Positions 1 through 5,611 of a stretch of DNA of 5,611 nucleotides are shown here, in pieces (position 1 is the stretch's first letter; each line of letters opens with the position of its first letter). Source of the DNA: Chitinophagaceae bacterium (GTDB taxonomy: Bacteria > Bacteroidota > Bacteroidia > Chitinophagales > Chitinophagaceae); NCBI GenBank assembly GCA_003489485.1, contig DNMB01000171.1, positions 4,584 through 10,194 of the forward strand, read 5' to 3'. The position numbers and the translations under genes were made by a program. Under the pieces are notes generated by a model. The model was given only the letters and a program-made list of their open reading frames with translations. It did no database searches and had not been told where the DNA came from.

Positions 1-1055
1 TCGGCAAGCGCTTTTACAGCGGCCAGCTTCATCGCTTCGTTGATCTGTTTGGCTCTTACATCGAGTGCGCCTCTGAATATATAGGGGAAGCCCAGTACGT
101 TGTTGACTTGATTGGGATAGTCGCTTCTTCCGGTTGCCATGATGATATCTTTTCTGGCTTCGGTAGCATCTTCCCAACTGATCTCGGGGTCCGGATTGGC
201 CATGGCAAACACGATGGGGTTCTTGGCCATGCTTTTGATCATCTCTTTAGAGAGAATATCGCCCTTGCTAAGCCCGATAAATACATCGGCATCTTTCATG
301 GCTTCGGCCAGTGTCAGATTCTTTCCTTTGGCAACGAACTCTTTTTTTAGTTCGTCCAGATCGGTCCTGCTTTCGTGCACCAGCCCTTTGCTGTCGTACA
401 CCCAGAAATTTTCTTTGCGTGCTCCCAGCGCCACGTACAACTTCATGCAGGCTACGGCCGCCGCACCGGCACCACTCACTACAAAGCGTAGTTTCTCGAT
501 TCTTTTTTTCTGCAACTCGCAGGCGTTGAGCAACGCGGCCGCACTAATGATCGCTGTGCCGTGCTGATCGTCGTGCATCAGCGGAATGCTGAGTTCTTCT
601 TTTAGTCGTTTCTCTATGTAAAAACATTCCGGTGCCTTGATGTCTTCCAGATTGATTCCGCCAAAGGTGGGTTCGAGGGCTTTAACGATGGCTACGAATT
701 TCTCCGGATCTTGCTCGTTGATCTCAATGTCAAAGACGTCGATATCGGCAAAGATCTTGAAGAGTACGCCCTTTCCCTCCATTACCGGTTTACCGGCCTC
801 GGGGCCAATATCGCCCAGTCCCAGCACCGCAGTTCCATTGCTGATCACAGCCACCAGATTTCCCTTGGCCGTGTATTTATATACATTTTCTTTATTGGCG
901 GCTATTTCTAAACAAGGCTCGGCTACGCCGGGAGAATAGGCCAGTGATAAGTCTCGTTGTGTTTTTGCCTCTTTGGTGGGTACCACTTCTATTTTTCCGG
1001 GTCGTCCTTTTGCGTGATACTCAAGAGCCTGTTGCTTTCGTAGGTCGTGCTGCAT
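1..1055 (-). CDS. maeB: NADP-type malic enzyme (oxaloacetate-decarboxylating), N-terminal 351 residues, C-terminus cut by window edge
   Basis: Malic enzyme converts L-malate to pyruvate and CO2 while reducing NAD(P)+ in the cytoplasm, linking the TCA cycle to pyruvate and NADPH supply. The visible part carries the family signature: the YSPGVAEP motif with catalytic Tyr40, the GKGVLFK segment with the presumed catalytic Lys95, the metal and substrate segment [10 protein letters not shown] (Glu137, Asp138), HDDQHGTA with Asp162, and a dinucleotide-binding loop [10 protein letters not shown] near residues 194-203. A second conserved block, AMANPDPE, lies at 284-291. The start is the ATG at 1053-1055. 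ATGs further upstream run into a stop after a few codons or are not in frame. The reading frame is open to position 1. MaeB proteins are often about 750 residues with a phosphotransacetylase-like C-terminal domain, but short forms exist, and the part that would decide is outside the window. NADP preference is assumed from the family and not read from the sequence. It follows the amidohydrolase gene after 96 bases and may have its own promoter. Confidence 0.95.
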   Translation of the reverse strand, partial: MQHDLRKQQALEYHAKGRPGKIEVVPTKEAKTQRDLSLAYSPGVAEPCLEIAANKENVYKYTAKGNLVAVISNGTAVLGLGDIGPEAGKPVMEGKGVLFKIFADIDVFDIEINEQDPEKFVAIVKALEPTFGGINLEDIKAPECFYIEKRLKEELSIPLMHDDQHGTAIISAAALLNACELQKKRIEKLRFVVSGAGAAAVACMKLYVALGARKENFWVYDSKGLVHESRTDLDELKKEFVAKGKNLTLAEAMKDADVFIGLSKGDILSKEMIKSMAKNPIVFAMANPDPEISWEDATEARKDIIMATGRSDYPNQVNNVLGFPYIFRGALDVRAKQINEAMKLAAVKALA

Positions 1056-1151
1056 AAATAGAGGTTGAGTTACTTCATTACCATACGGCTGAAATGAATT
1101 GCAAGGTACGACAAAATAAGGGGTACGGCCTTGCGTAAGGGGTACGGCGCA
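1056..1151. other. Intergenic spacer between amidohydrolase and malic enzyme genes
   Basis: This 96-base gap is the longest non-coding stretch in the window. It holds the direct repeats described separately. I see no strong hairpin followed by a T run, so no intrinsic terminator for the amidohydrolase gene can be called. On the minus strand there are two poor matches to the Bacteroidota -7 box (TTATTTTG, and TACCTTGC at 1108-1101), neither with a TTTG or TTG at the -33 position. A promoter for the malic enzyme gene is plausible here but cannot be placed. Confidence 0.6.
1117..1148. repeat. 13-bp direct repeat, 19-bp period
   Basis: The sequence TAAGGGGTACGGC occurs at 1117-1129 and again, identically, at 1136-1148. 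The repeat starts are 19 bases apart. A shorter related piece, GGTACG, sits at 1105-1110. The repeats lie a few bases after the amidohydrolase stop codon and 60-95 bases ahead of the malic enzyme start. The position would suit an operator read on one face of the helix, but 19 bp is not an exact multiple of a helical turn, and a chance duplication or decayed small repeat is equally possible. The internal GTAC is self-complementary but does not extend into a stable stem. Confidence 0.55.
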
Positions 1152-2330
1152 TCAGGGTGTAAGACGTGCGCCCAGCCAGGCCATCATGGCGGCGCCATGG
1201 GCAATGGCCGCTTCGTCTACCATAAAGCGGGCGGTATGCACACCATGCGTGTTGCCAAGAGAGCGGTTCAATATGCCCAGTCTAAAAAAACAGGCCGGTA
1301 GCTGCTGTGCATAGTAGCCAAAGTCCTCGGCACCCATTCGTAGTTCGGTCTCACTGATGTTTTGATCTCCCACTAGCGCTGCGGCCAGCGGAACGACTTG
1401 TGCATGTAGTTTCTCATCGTTATGCACACAAGGATAACCGATGTCGATGTGCAATAAGGCTTCGCCGCCCATCGATGTGACCAGTTGCTCGGTAAGTTCT
1501 CGAATCAATTGATGCGCCTTAAATCGCCACGCTTCGTTCATGGCCCGAAACGTACCCATCAGTTTTACCTGATCGGGAATTACGTTGGTGGTGGTTCCCC
1601 CTTTTATGGAGGTAATGGACAATACGGTCGGGTTAAACGGGTCATTATGTCGACTGATCAATTGTTGTAATGCCGTTATGAGCTGCGCGCTGATTAGTAT
1701 CGGGTCTATTGTCAGATGAGGAGAGGCCGCATGTCCTCCCTTACCCTTGATGGTAATATAGAGCTCATCGGCGCTGGCCATTACTTTTCCGGAGCGAAAA
1801 GAAAAGGTTCCGGTCTCGAGCGTAGTGCTTACGTGCAATGCTACGATGGCCTGTGGCGCGGGATTGGTCAGTACGCCCTCTTTAATGAGAAGGGAGGCCC
1901 CTCCCGGATTTTTTTCTTCTCCCGGCTGAAAGATAAGTTTAACAGTTCCTTCCCACTGCGATCTGGTCTCTTGCAGAATACGAGCTGCTCCCAGTAAACA
2001 ACTTGTATGCACATCGTGACCGCATGCATGCATGATGCCTTCTTTTACCGAGCGAAAAGGAAGGTCGTTCTCTTCTTGTATGGGAAGAGCATCCATGTCT
2101 GCCCTAAGCGCTATGGTTTTTTTATCGGGATTTTTTCCTTCAATGCATCCAATTACACCGGTGTTGGCCATTTTGCTGGTGGCAATACCAAGTTGATGCA
2201 ACTTTTCTTGAACAAAGGCCGCTGTCTCAAACTCCTGATAGCTCAGCTCGGGATGTGCGTGCAGGTGGCGTCTCCAACCGATCATATCAGCTGAATACGT
2301 TTGGGCTAGTTGCAAAAAGGTTGTTTGCAT
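1152..2330 (-). CDS. M20D-family metallo-amidohydrolase (hippurate / N-acyl-amino-acid hydrolase type), complete
   Basis: This is a 392-residue cytoplasmic hydrolase of the M20D group (HipO, IAA-amino-acid hydrolase ILL2, N-acyl-L-amino-acid amidohydrolase), which cleaves amide bonds of N-acylated amino acids with a two-metal centre. Motifs appear in the family order: HLHAHPELSYQE at 22-33, RADMDALPIQE at 76-86, HACGHDVH at 101-108, FQPGEE at 134-139, LHV at 165-167, GGHAASPH at 198-205 in the lid domain, MGAEDFGYY at 332-340 and THGVHTARF at 361-369. By alignment to characterised members the metal ligands would be Cys103, His105, Glu139, His166 and His365, with Glu138 as general base. All are present and the length is normal, so it should be active. 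There is no signal peptide. The substrate cannot be read from sequence; hippurate, N-acetyl-amino acids or other acyl-amino acids are all possible. The start at 2330 fits the conserved N-terminus and lies four bases after a TATTTTTG promoter element. Confidence 0.93.
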   Translation of the reverse strand: MQTTFLQLAQTYSADMIGWRRHLHAHPELSYQEFETAAFVQEKLHQLGIATSKMANTGVIGCIEGKNPDKKTIALRADMDALPIQEENDLPFRSVKEGIMHACGHDVHTSCLLGAARILQETRSQWEGTVKLIFQPGEEKNPGGASLLIKEGVLTNPAPQAIVALHVSTTLETGTFSFRSGKVMASADELYITIKGKGGHAASPHLTIDPILISAQLITALQQLISRHNDPFNPTVLSITSIKGGTTTNVIPDQVKLMGTFRAMNEAWRFKAHQLIRELTEQLVTSMGGEALLHIDIGYPCVHNDEKLHAQVVPLAAALVGDQNISETELRMGAEDFGYYAQQLPACFFRLGILNRSLGNTHGVHTARFMVDEAAIAHGAAMMAWLGARLTP

Positions 2331-2334
2331 ACAG

Positions 2335-2342
2335 CAAAAATA
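2335..2342 (-). promoter_or_regulatory. Candidate Bacteroidota -7 promoter element (TAnnTTTG) for the amidohydrolase
   Basis: On the minus strand the sequence TATTTTTG fully matches the Bacteroidota sigma-A -7 consensus TAnnTTTG. It ends four bases before the ATG of the amidohydrolase, so a transcript from here would be leaderless or nearly so. I cannot find a convincing TTTG or TTG at the usual 17-23 base distance upstream. The 49-base gap after the SPOR gene has room for a promoter, but transcription may also continue from upstream genes. Confidence 0.45.
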
Positions 2343-2379
2343 AGGGAAGCTATAATGAGTAAGTCTTGTAGCGGGTGAC

Positions 2380-2856
2380 TCAATCTTGGGAGTTGCCTTC
2401 TGCTTCTGTGGCGCCTTTCAACTTTACTTCGATAATATCGTTGATGATAAATACCCCTTTAGGAAACAGTAGCTCGAGCCTTCGCTGATACTGCTCGGCT
2501 TCTTTTCGCTCTTTAAAGTTGCCGGCTTTGACCCGGTAGTATGGGGATTGATGAAAGAGGTAGGCTTTTAGTTCGGGAAAGTAGGTATAGACCTTTGTTT
2601 TAGCGGCAAGGGCCTCTTCGCGAAGAGTGGTGCTAATAACTAACAGTCTAAACCCTTTGTCTTGGCGGCGAGATTGACGGCTGGTCTCTTCGTTTACCTG
2701 AATTTGTTTTTTGATCAGCAGGTCTATGCGATTATCTTTTTGTACGCTGACCTTACTGTTCTGGCGAGGTTTGATGAACAGACTGTCTTGGGCCTGGAGC
2801 GGTTGGCCGCTCGCCCAAAGCATCAACAATTGCACTACAAAAATAATTCTGCCCAT
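2380..2856 (-). CDS. Secreted SPOR-domain protein
   Basis: This 158-residue protein has a hydrophobic N-terminal signal peptide (about residues 4-17, likely cleaved near Ala22), a polar and basic linker at 24-66, and one SPOR domain at about 68-146. The domain shows the expected beta-alpha-beta-beta-alpha-beta order: GFRLLVISTT, helix from Arg79 to about Tyr92, AYLFHQSPYYRVKAGNF, helix KERKEAEQYQRRLELL, then GVFIINDIIE. SPOR domains bind denuded glycan strands of septal peptidoglycan, so the protein should sit in the periplasm on the cell wall. The segment around 44-56 (RIDLLIKKQIQVNE) resembles a conserved lead-in that I recall from Bacteroidota relatives. There is no transmembrane anchor beyond the signal and no lipobox cysteine, unlike FtsN or DedD, so a specific division role is not shown. 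The start is supported by the signal peptide and by a promoter element four bases upstream. Confidence 0.87.
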   Translation of the reverse strand: MGRIIFVVQLLMLWASGQPLQAQDSLFIKPRQNSKVSVQKDNRIDLLIKKQIQVNEETSRQSRRQDKGFRLLVISTTLREEALAAKTKVYTYFPELKAYLFHQSPYYRVKAGNFKERKEAEQYQRRLELLFPKGVFIINDIIEVKLKGATEAEGNSQD

Positions 2857-2860
2857 AGCG

Positions 2861-2868
2861 CAAAGGTA
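2861..2868 (-). promoter_or_regulatory. Candidate Bacteroidota -7 promoter element (TAnnTTTG) for the SPOR gene
   Basis: On the minus strand TACCTTTG matches TAnnTTTG exactly and ends four bases before the SPOR protein ATG, the same spacing as at the amidohydrolase gene. This would give a leaderless or very short-leader mRNA and separate the SPOR gene from the deoC-ALDH unit. The -33 region would fall over the 3' end of the ALDH-like gene and shows no clear TTTG, which is the main weakness. Confidence 0.5.
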
Positions 2869-2889
2869 GTTTACCCTGGCTGATTCTGG

Positions 2890-3792
2890 TTAGTAGGATG
2901 CTCCCGAGCCGGCTATTTGCTGAATAGGATGCCAGGTGGTCTTTATCTCTTGCAGATCCGCGATCAGGTAAGGCGATTGTGCATTTTCGTATTGCCAGTC
3001 TGCCACTGGCCAGTGAATGATCCTTTTAAGATTACCGGTTGCTTTTGTGCGAAGCGAAGAAAGGGTAGCCGTATCCTTTTCTGCATACACTAAAGCATTT
3101 ACGTCGCGGTGCTCGGCGATCCACGGAAGTAGTTCTTCTTTGCTGCCGGTTAGTATGTTCACTACTCCGCCCGGCACATCAGCGCTATGCAGCACCTCGG
3201 CCAGGCTAACAGCGCAAAGTCCTTTTTCTTGGTTGGCCAGCACTACGGCGGTATTGCCTCCTGCCAGACAAGGTGCCAATACACTAACCAGACCCAGCAG
3301 GGGGCTGGCAGGAGCTACAATGGCAACCACTCCCATCGGTTCACAAACAGAAAAGTTGTAATGACTCGATGCTACCGGATTGACGGTACTAAATAGGGCC
3401 TGGTATTTGTCGCACCAGCCCGCATAATGAATCAACCTGTCGATGGCACCCGTTGTCTCGCTAAGGGCCGCAGTTCTTGAGAGCCCTTGCTGCTGCAGCT
3501 CTGCCAAGAACTGGTCTTTTCTGGTCTCGAGCATTTCAGCGATGCGGTACAAGATTTGGCTTCGGTTGTATGCGGCCCGCTGGCTCCAGCTTCCTAGTGC
3601 ACCTCGCGCCGACACGATGGCTTCTCTGCAATCTTTTCGAGAGGCAAGACAAAGGTTCGCGACCTTGTTACCCTTTGCATCGAGGGCGGCATAATACCTT
3701 CCGGATTCAGTTCTGGGAAACTGTCCCCCAATGAAGAGTTTGTATGTTTTTAGTACCGAAAGTCTTTGAGTGGTTTTTTTCATTGCCTGCAT
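2890..3792 (-). CDS. ALDH-like protein lacking the catalytic domain (ALDH16 C-terminal-type module)
   Basis: This 300-residue protein aligns with the N-terminal, cofactor-binding half of aldehyde dehydrogenases: YKLFIGGQF at 17-25, the helical segment 52-100, HYAGWCDKY at 122-130, EPMGVVAIVAPASPLLG at 151-167, LAPCLAGGNTAVVLANQE at 172-189 and VPGGVVNILTGS at 206-217. The active-site residues are gone. The PWNFP asparagine is replaced by PASP, the cofactor-binding KPAE lysine by ANQE, FTGS is unrecognisable (NALVYAEKD), and no LELGGK glutamate or cysteine loop exists. It cannot be an ordinary dehydrogenase. Its size and position match the inactive second domain of ALDH16. The start at 3792 lies three bases after the catalytic ALDH stop and in the same frame. 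A second ATG at 3783 (MKKTTQR), preceded by AGG, is an equally good start and would give 297 residues. A structural or regulatory subunit for the upstream enzyme is the likeliest role. Confidence 0.85.
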   Translation of the reverse strand: MQAMKKTTQRLSVLKTYKLFIGGQFPRTESGRYYAALDAKGNKVANLCLASRKDCREAIVSARGALGSWSQRAAYNRSQILYRIAEMLETRKDQFLAELQQQGLSRTAALSETTGAIDRLIHYAGWCDKYQALFSTVNPVASSHYNFSVCEPMGVVAIVAPASPLLGLVSVLAPCLAGGNTAVVLANQEKGLCAVSLAEVLHSADVPGGVVNILTGSKEELLPWIAEHRDVNALVYAEKDTATLSSLRTKATGNLKRIIHWPVADWQYENAQSPYLIADLQEIKTTWHPIQQIAGSGASY

Positions 3793-3798
3793 AGATTA
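3793..3798 (-). other. In-frame stop junction between the catalytic ALDH and the ALDH-like gene
   Basis: On the minus strand the ALDH reading frame ends in TAA (3798-3796), followed by one sense codon TCT (3795-3793) and then the ATG of the ALDH-like gene, with all three codons in one frame. One codon therefore separates two proteins from a single 794-residue polypeptide. TAA followed by T is an efficient stop context in bacteria, so two separate products are more likely than readthrough. Translational coupling or reinitiation is expected from the three-base spacing. Confidence 0.9.
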
Positions 3799-5274
3799 AA
3801 AAGTAACGTAAGGAAGTAAACCATGCCATCCGCCCTCTCTGCCATAGCCGCTCTCTTTGTATCCGCCAAAGGGAGAAGCTGGGTCGAACAGGTTGTATGA
3901 ATTGGCCCAGACCACACCGGCCTTAAGTCTTCGGCTCATGTTAAAGATCCTAGATCCTTTATCGGTCCACACCCCGGCACTGAGTCCGTATGGGGTGTTG
4001 TTCGCCTTTTCAATCACCTCATCTTCGGTTCTGAATGTTAGAATGGCCAGCACCGGACCAAAGATCTCTTCTTGCGCAAGCCGGCTACTTTGAGCCACTT
4101 TGGTAAAAAGAGTAGGGCGGCAGTAAAATCCTTTTTTGGGAAGCAGTGCATCACTTTGATAGTGGAGAGCGCCCTCTTTTTTGCCGAGCCGAATGTAGTA
4201 GTTGATCTTCTCCAGCTGAGCGGCTGAATTGATAGCGCCTATGTCGGTGTTCTTGTCCATGGGGTCTCCCACCAGTAAGGTGGCCATTCTGTCTTTTAGT
4301 TTTTGGATAAAGACCGCAGCGATCGATTCTTGTACATACAGTCTCGATCCGGCGCAGCAAACATGACCTTGGTTAAAGAAGATCCCATTGACCACGCCCT
4401 CTACTGCTTGGTCAATGGGCGCATCACTGAAAATAATGTTGGCCGCTTTTCCGCCTAATTCGAGCGTTAGTTTTTTATGTGTGCCTGCCGTTTCTTGCTG
4501 AATCAATTTTCCTACCGCTGTCGATCCGGTAAAGGCGATCTTGTTGATACCGCCATGTCGGACCAATGCCGATCCGGTGGGCCCGGCTCCCGTTATGATA
4601 TTTACGACGCCCGCAGGCAGATCGGCTTCTTCAATGATCGAGGCGAGTTTGAGCGTGGTAAGCGAGGTGGTTTCGGCCGGTTTTAAAACAATTGTGTTGC
4701 CCGTGGCCAGTGCCGGTGCGATCTTCCATGCAGCCATCAGCAATGGAAAATTCCAGGGTGTAATCTGTGCCGCCACGCCAAGGGATTTTGCTTTTCTGTT
4801 CGAAAATGCATAATCGAGTTTATCGGCCCATCCTGCATAGTAGAAAAAATGATTGCAGGCCATAGGTATGTCGAAGTCCCGACTTTCGCGAATGGGTTTT
4901 CCGCCGTCGAGCGTTTCCATTACGCTCAGCTCGCGTGCCTGCTCTTGCATAAGTCGGGCAATTCTAAAAATATATTTACCCCGTTCTGCCGCAGGCATTT
5001 TTTTCCAGTATTTATCGTAAGCGGTTCGGGCTGCCGAAACGGCCTTCTCTACATCTTCGCTCTCCGCTATGGCCGCGCGGTATAGTTTTTTTTCATTGGC
5101 AGGATTGATGCTGTCCAAATAAGCACCTCGCTTGGGCTTTTGCCATTTTCCATTGATGAAAAGCTCGTATTGATCTTTAATTTGGGCAATACTGGCCGAC
5201 TCAGGGGCCGGAGAATAGGACCAGGCCTTTGCCAGTCGCAAGGGTTTTATTTTCTGTTTGCTTTTTGTTGCCAT
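3796..5274 (-). CDS. Aldehyde dehydrogenase, catalytically complete (ALDH16 N-terminal-domain type)
   Basis: This 492-residue enzyme should oxidise an aldehyde to the acid with NAD(P)+. The active site is intact: PWNFP with Asn175, KPAE with Lys198, FTGSTAVG at 248-255, LELGGK with base Glu272, FFNQGHVCCAGSR with nucleophile Cys306 (aligned to the middle cysteine of ALDH2), and EIFGPV with cofactor-binding Glu403. The C-terminal PFGGYKESGYGREGG block at 468-482 is also conserved. About 30 residues (with SYSPAPES at 19-26) precede the usual FINGKW start of ALDH homology at 39. I associate that lead-in and the YGREGG ending with the ALDH16 group, though from memory and not from a search. The start at 5274 lies nine bases after the deoC stop, so the two are surely co-transcribed, and the likely substrate is the acetaldehyde that DeoC releases. 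Other aldehydes are possible. The next gene downstream encodes an ALDH-like partner. Confidence 0.93.
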   Translation of the reverse strand: MATKSKQKIKPLRLAKAWSYSPAPESASIAQIKDQYELFINGKWQKPKRGAYLDSINPANEKKLYRAAIAESEDVEKAVSAARTAYDKYWKKMPAAERGKYIFRIARLMQEQARELSVMETLDGGKPIRESRDFDIPMACNHFFYYAGWADKLDYAFSNRKAKSLGVAAQITPWNFPLLMAAWKIAPALATGNTIVLKPAETTSLTTLKLASIIEEADLPAGVVNIITGAGPTGSALVRHGGINKIAFTGSTAVGKLIQQETAGTHKKLTLELGGKAANIIFSDAPIDQAVEGVVNGIFFNQGHVCCAGSRLYVQESIAAVFIQKLKDRMATLLVGDPMDKNTDIGAINSAAQLEKINYYIRLGKKEGALHYQSDALLPKKGFYCRPTLFTKVAQSSRLAQEEIFGPVLAILTFRTEDEVIEKANNTPYGLSAGVWTDKGSRIFNMSRRLKAGVVWANSYNLFDPASPFGGYKESGYGREGGWHGLLPYVTF

Positions 5275-5283
5275 GGTCGGAGT

Positions 5284-5611
5284 TTAATCAACACTGAAAT
5301 AATTGGGAGATTGGTAACAACCTTCTTTTTCTTTTGCAATCTGCATCAAAACATTGTTGGCAAGACTACTGGCCCCAAATCGAAACCAATGCGGATGCAT
5401 CCAGTCCTCGCCAAGGGTCTCATTGAGCATCACCAAATAGTGTAGTGCCAGTTTGGATGTAGAGATTCCTCCTGCGGGTTTCATGCCTACCATTATTCCG
5501 GTCTTGTAATAATGATCTCGAATGGTTTCGAGCATGACCAGTGTAACAGGAAGGGTCGCCGCCGGTTGAATTTTTCCGGTAGAGGTCTTTATAAAATCGG
5601 CACCCGCCGCA
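5284..5611 (-). CDS. deoC: Deoxyribose-phosphate aldolase, C-terminal 108 residues, start outside window
   Basis: DeoC reversibly cleaves 2-deoxy-D-ribose-5-phosphate into D-glyceraldehyde-3-phosphate and acetaldehyde, the last step of deoxynucleoside breakdown in the cytoplasm. The visible part includes GADFIKTSTGK, whose first lysine forms the Schiff base (equivalent to E. coli Lys167). About 36 residues on is VGMKPAGG, whose lysine matches the proton-relay Lys201. The phosphate-binding FRFGASSL block follows. The frame is open through position 5611, and the in-frame ATG at 5535 is internal because the Schiff-base lysine lies upstream of it. About 100 residues follow the catalytic lysine, against 92 in E. 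coli, so the C-terminus is complete. The two genes after it encode an active and an inactive ALDH, suggesting local disposal of acetaldehyde. Any promoter and regulator would be beyond the window. Confidence 0.95.
   Translation of the reverse strand, partial: AAGADFIKTSTGKIQPAATLPVTLVMLETIRDHYYKTGIMVGMKPAGGISTSKLALHYLVMLNETLGEDWMHPHWFRFGASSLANNVLMQIAKEKEGCYQSPNYFSVD

Noticed and set aside
139..567. Plus-strand open frames over the malic enzyme gene (for example 108-350, 139-567, 637-939)
   Set aside because: They lie opposite a minus-strand frame with strong malic enzyme motifs throughout, resemble no family, and are low-complexity Ser/Ala/Pro-rich, as expected for antisense frames.
1127..1142. 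Possible terminator hairpin CCTT-GCGT-AAGG between the amidohydrolase and malic enzyme genes
   Set aside because: The stem is only four pairs with no T run after it, which is too weak to support a terminator.
1485..2294. Plus-strand open frames over the amidohydrolase gene
   Set aside because: The opposite strand encodes a complete M20D enzyme with every metal ligand. The plus frames have no recognisable motif or start signal.
2351..2356. TATAAT on the plus strand between the SPOR and amidohydrolase genes
   Set aside because: It matches the proteobacterial -10 box, but no plus-strand gene follows and the phylum uses a different -7 consensus, so it is a chance AT-rich match.
2890..3792. Calling the ALDH-like gene a pseudogene or a truncated ALDH
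   Set aside because: The frame is intact for 300 codons, structural motifs are kept, it has its own start codons and tight operon spacing, and no remnant of a catalytic domain follows it (33 bases later the SPOR gene begins).
4151..4360. Minus-strand 69-codon frame inside the ALDH gene
   Set aside because: It is an alternative frame of a gene whose true frame carries the ALDH active site. Its Arg/His-rich product is typical of a shadow frame.
5284..5535. A short 83-residue protein starting at the ATG at 5535
   Set aside because: The frame continues upstream to the window edge with the DeoC Schiff-base motif, so this ATG is an internal methionine of DeoC.

Overview
The window is one compact block of six genes, all on the minus strand, so transcription runs from high to low coordinates. 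It looks like chromosomal housekeeping or metabolic DNA from a Bacteroidota bacterium, most likely the Chitinophagales/Sphingobacteriia side. The evidence is near-exact TAnnTTTG elements (the Bacteroidota sigma-A -7 box) four bases ahead of two start codons, the lack of clear Shine-Dalgarno sequences, and a secreted single-SPOR-domain protein of a type I associate with that phylum. I see no mobile element, tRNA, rRNA or CRISPR array.

Layout in order of transcription: (1) 5611-5284, the C-terminal part of deoxyribose-phosphate aldolase DeoC, whose start lies outside the window. (2) 5274-3796, a complete NAD(P)+-dependent aldehyde dehydrogenase (ALDH) with all catalytic residues. (3) 3792-2890, a 300-residue ALDH-like protein that keeps the N-terminal Rossmann-type half but has no catalytic domain. 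(4) 2856-2380, a secreted SPOR-domain protein behind its own likely promoter. (5) 2330-1152, an M20D-type amidohydrolase with its full set of metal ligands, also behind a candidate promoter. (6) 1055-1, the N-terminal 351 residues of a MaeB-type malic enzyme, whose C-terminus lies outside the window. The only intergenic stretch of any size, 1056-1151, carries a 13-bp tandem-like direct repeat.

The first three genes appear to form a functional unit (gaps of 9 and 3 bases). DeoC cleaves 2-deoxyribose-5-phosphate to glyceraldehyde-3-phosphate and acetaldehyde, and the ALDH is well placed to oxidise the acetaldehyde. The most notable feature is the pair of ALDH genes. An active ALDH of 492 residues is followed in the same reading frame, after a single TAA codon, by an inactive ALDH-like module of 300 residues. 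Read together they would make 794 residues, with the domain order and approximate size of ALDH16 (active ALDH domain followed by a degenerate ALDH-like domain). I read this as a split ALDH16 encoded as two subunits. The SPOR protein, amidohydrolase and malic enzyme are probably neighbours with independent jobs.
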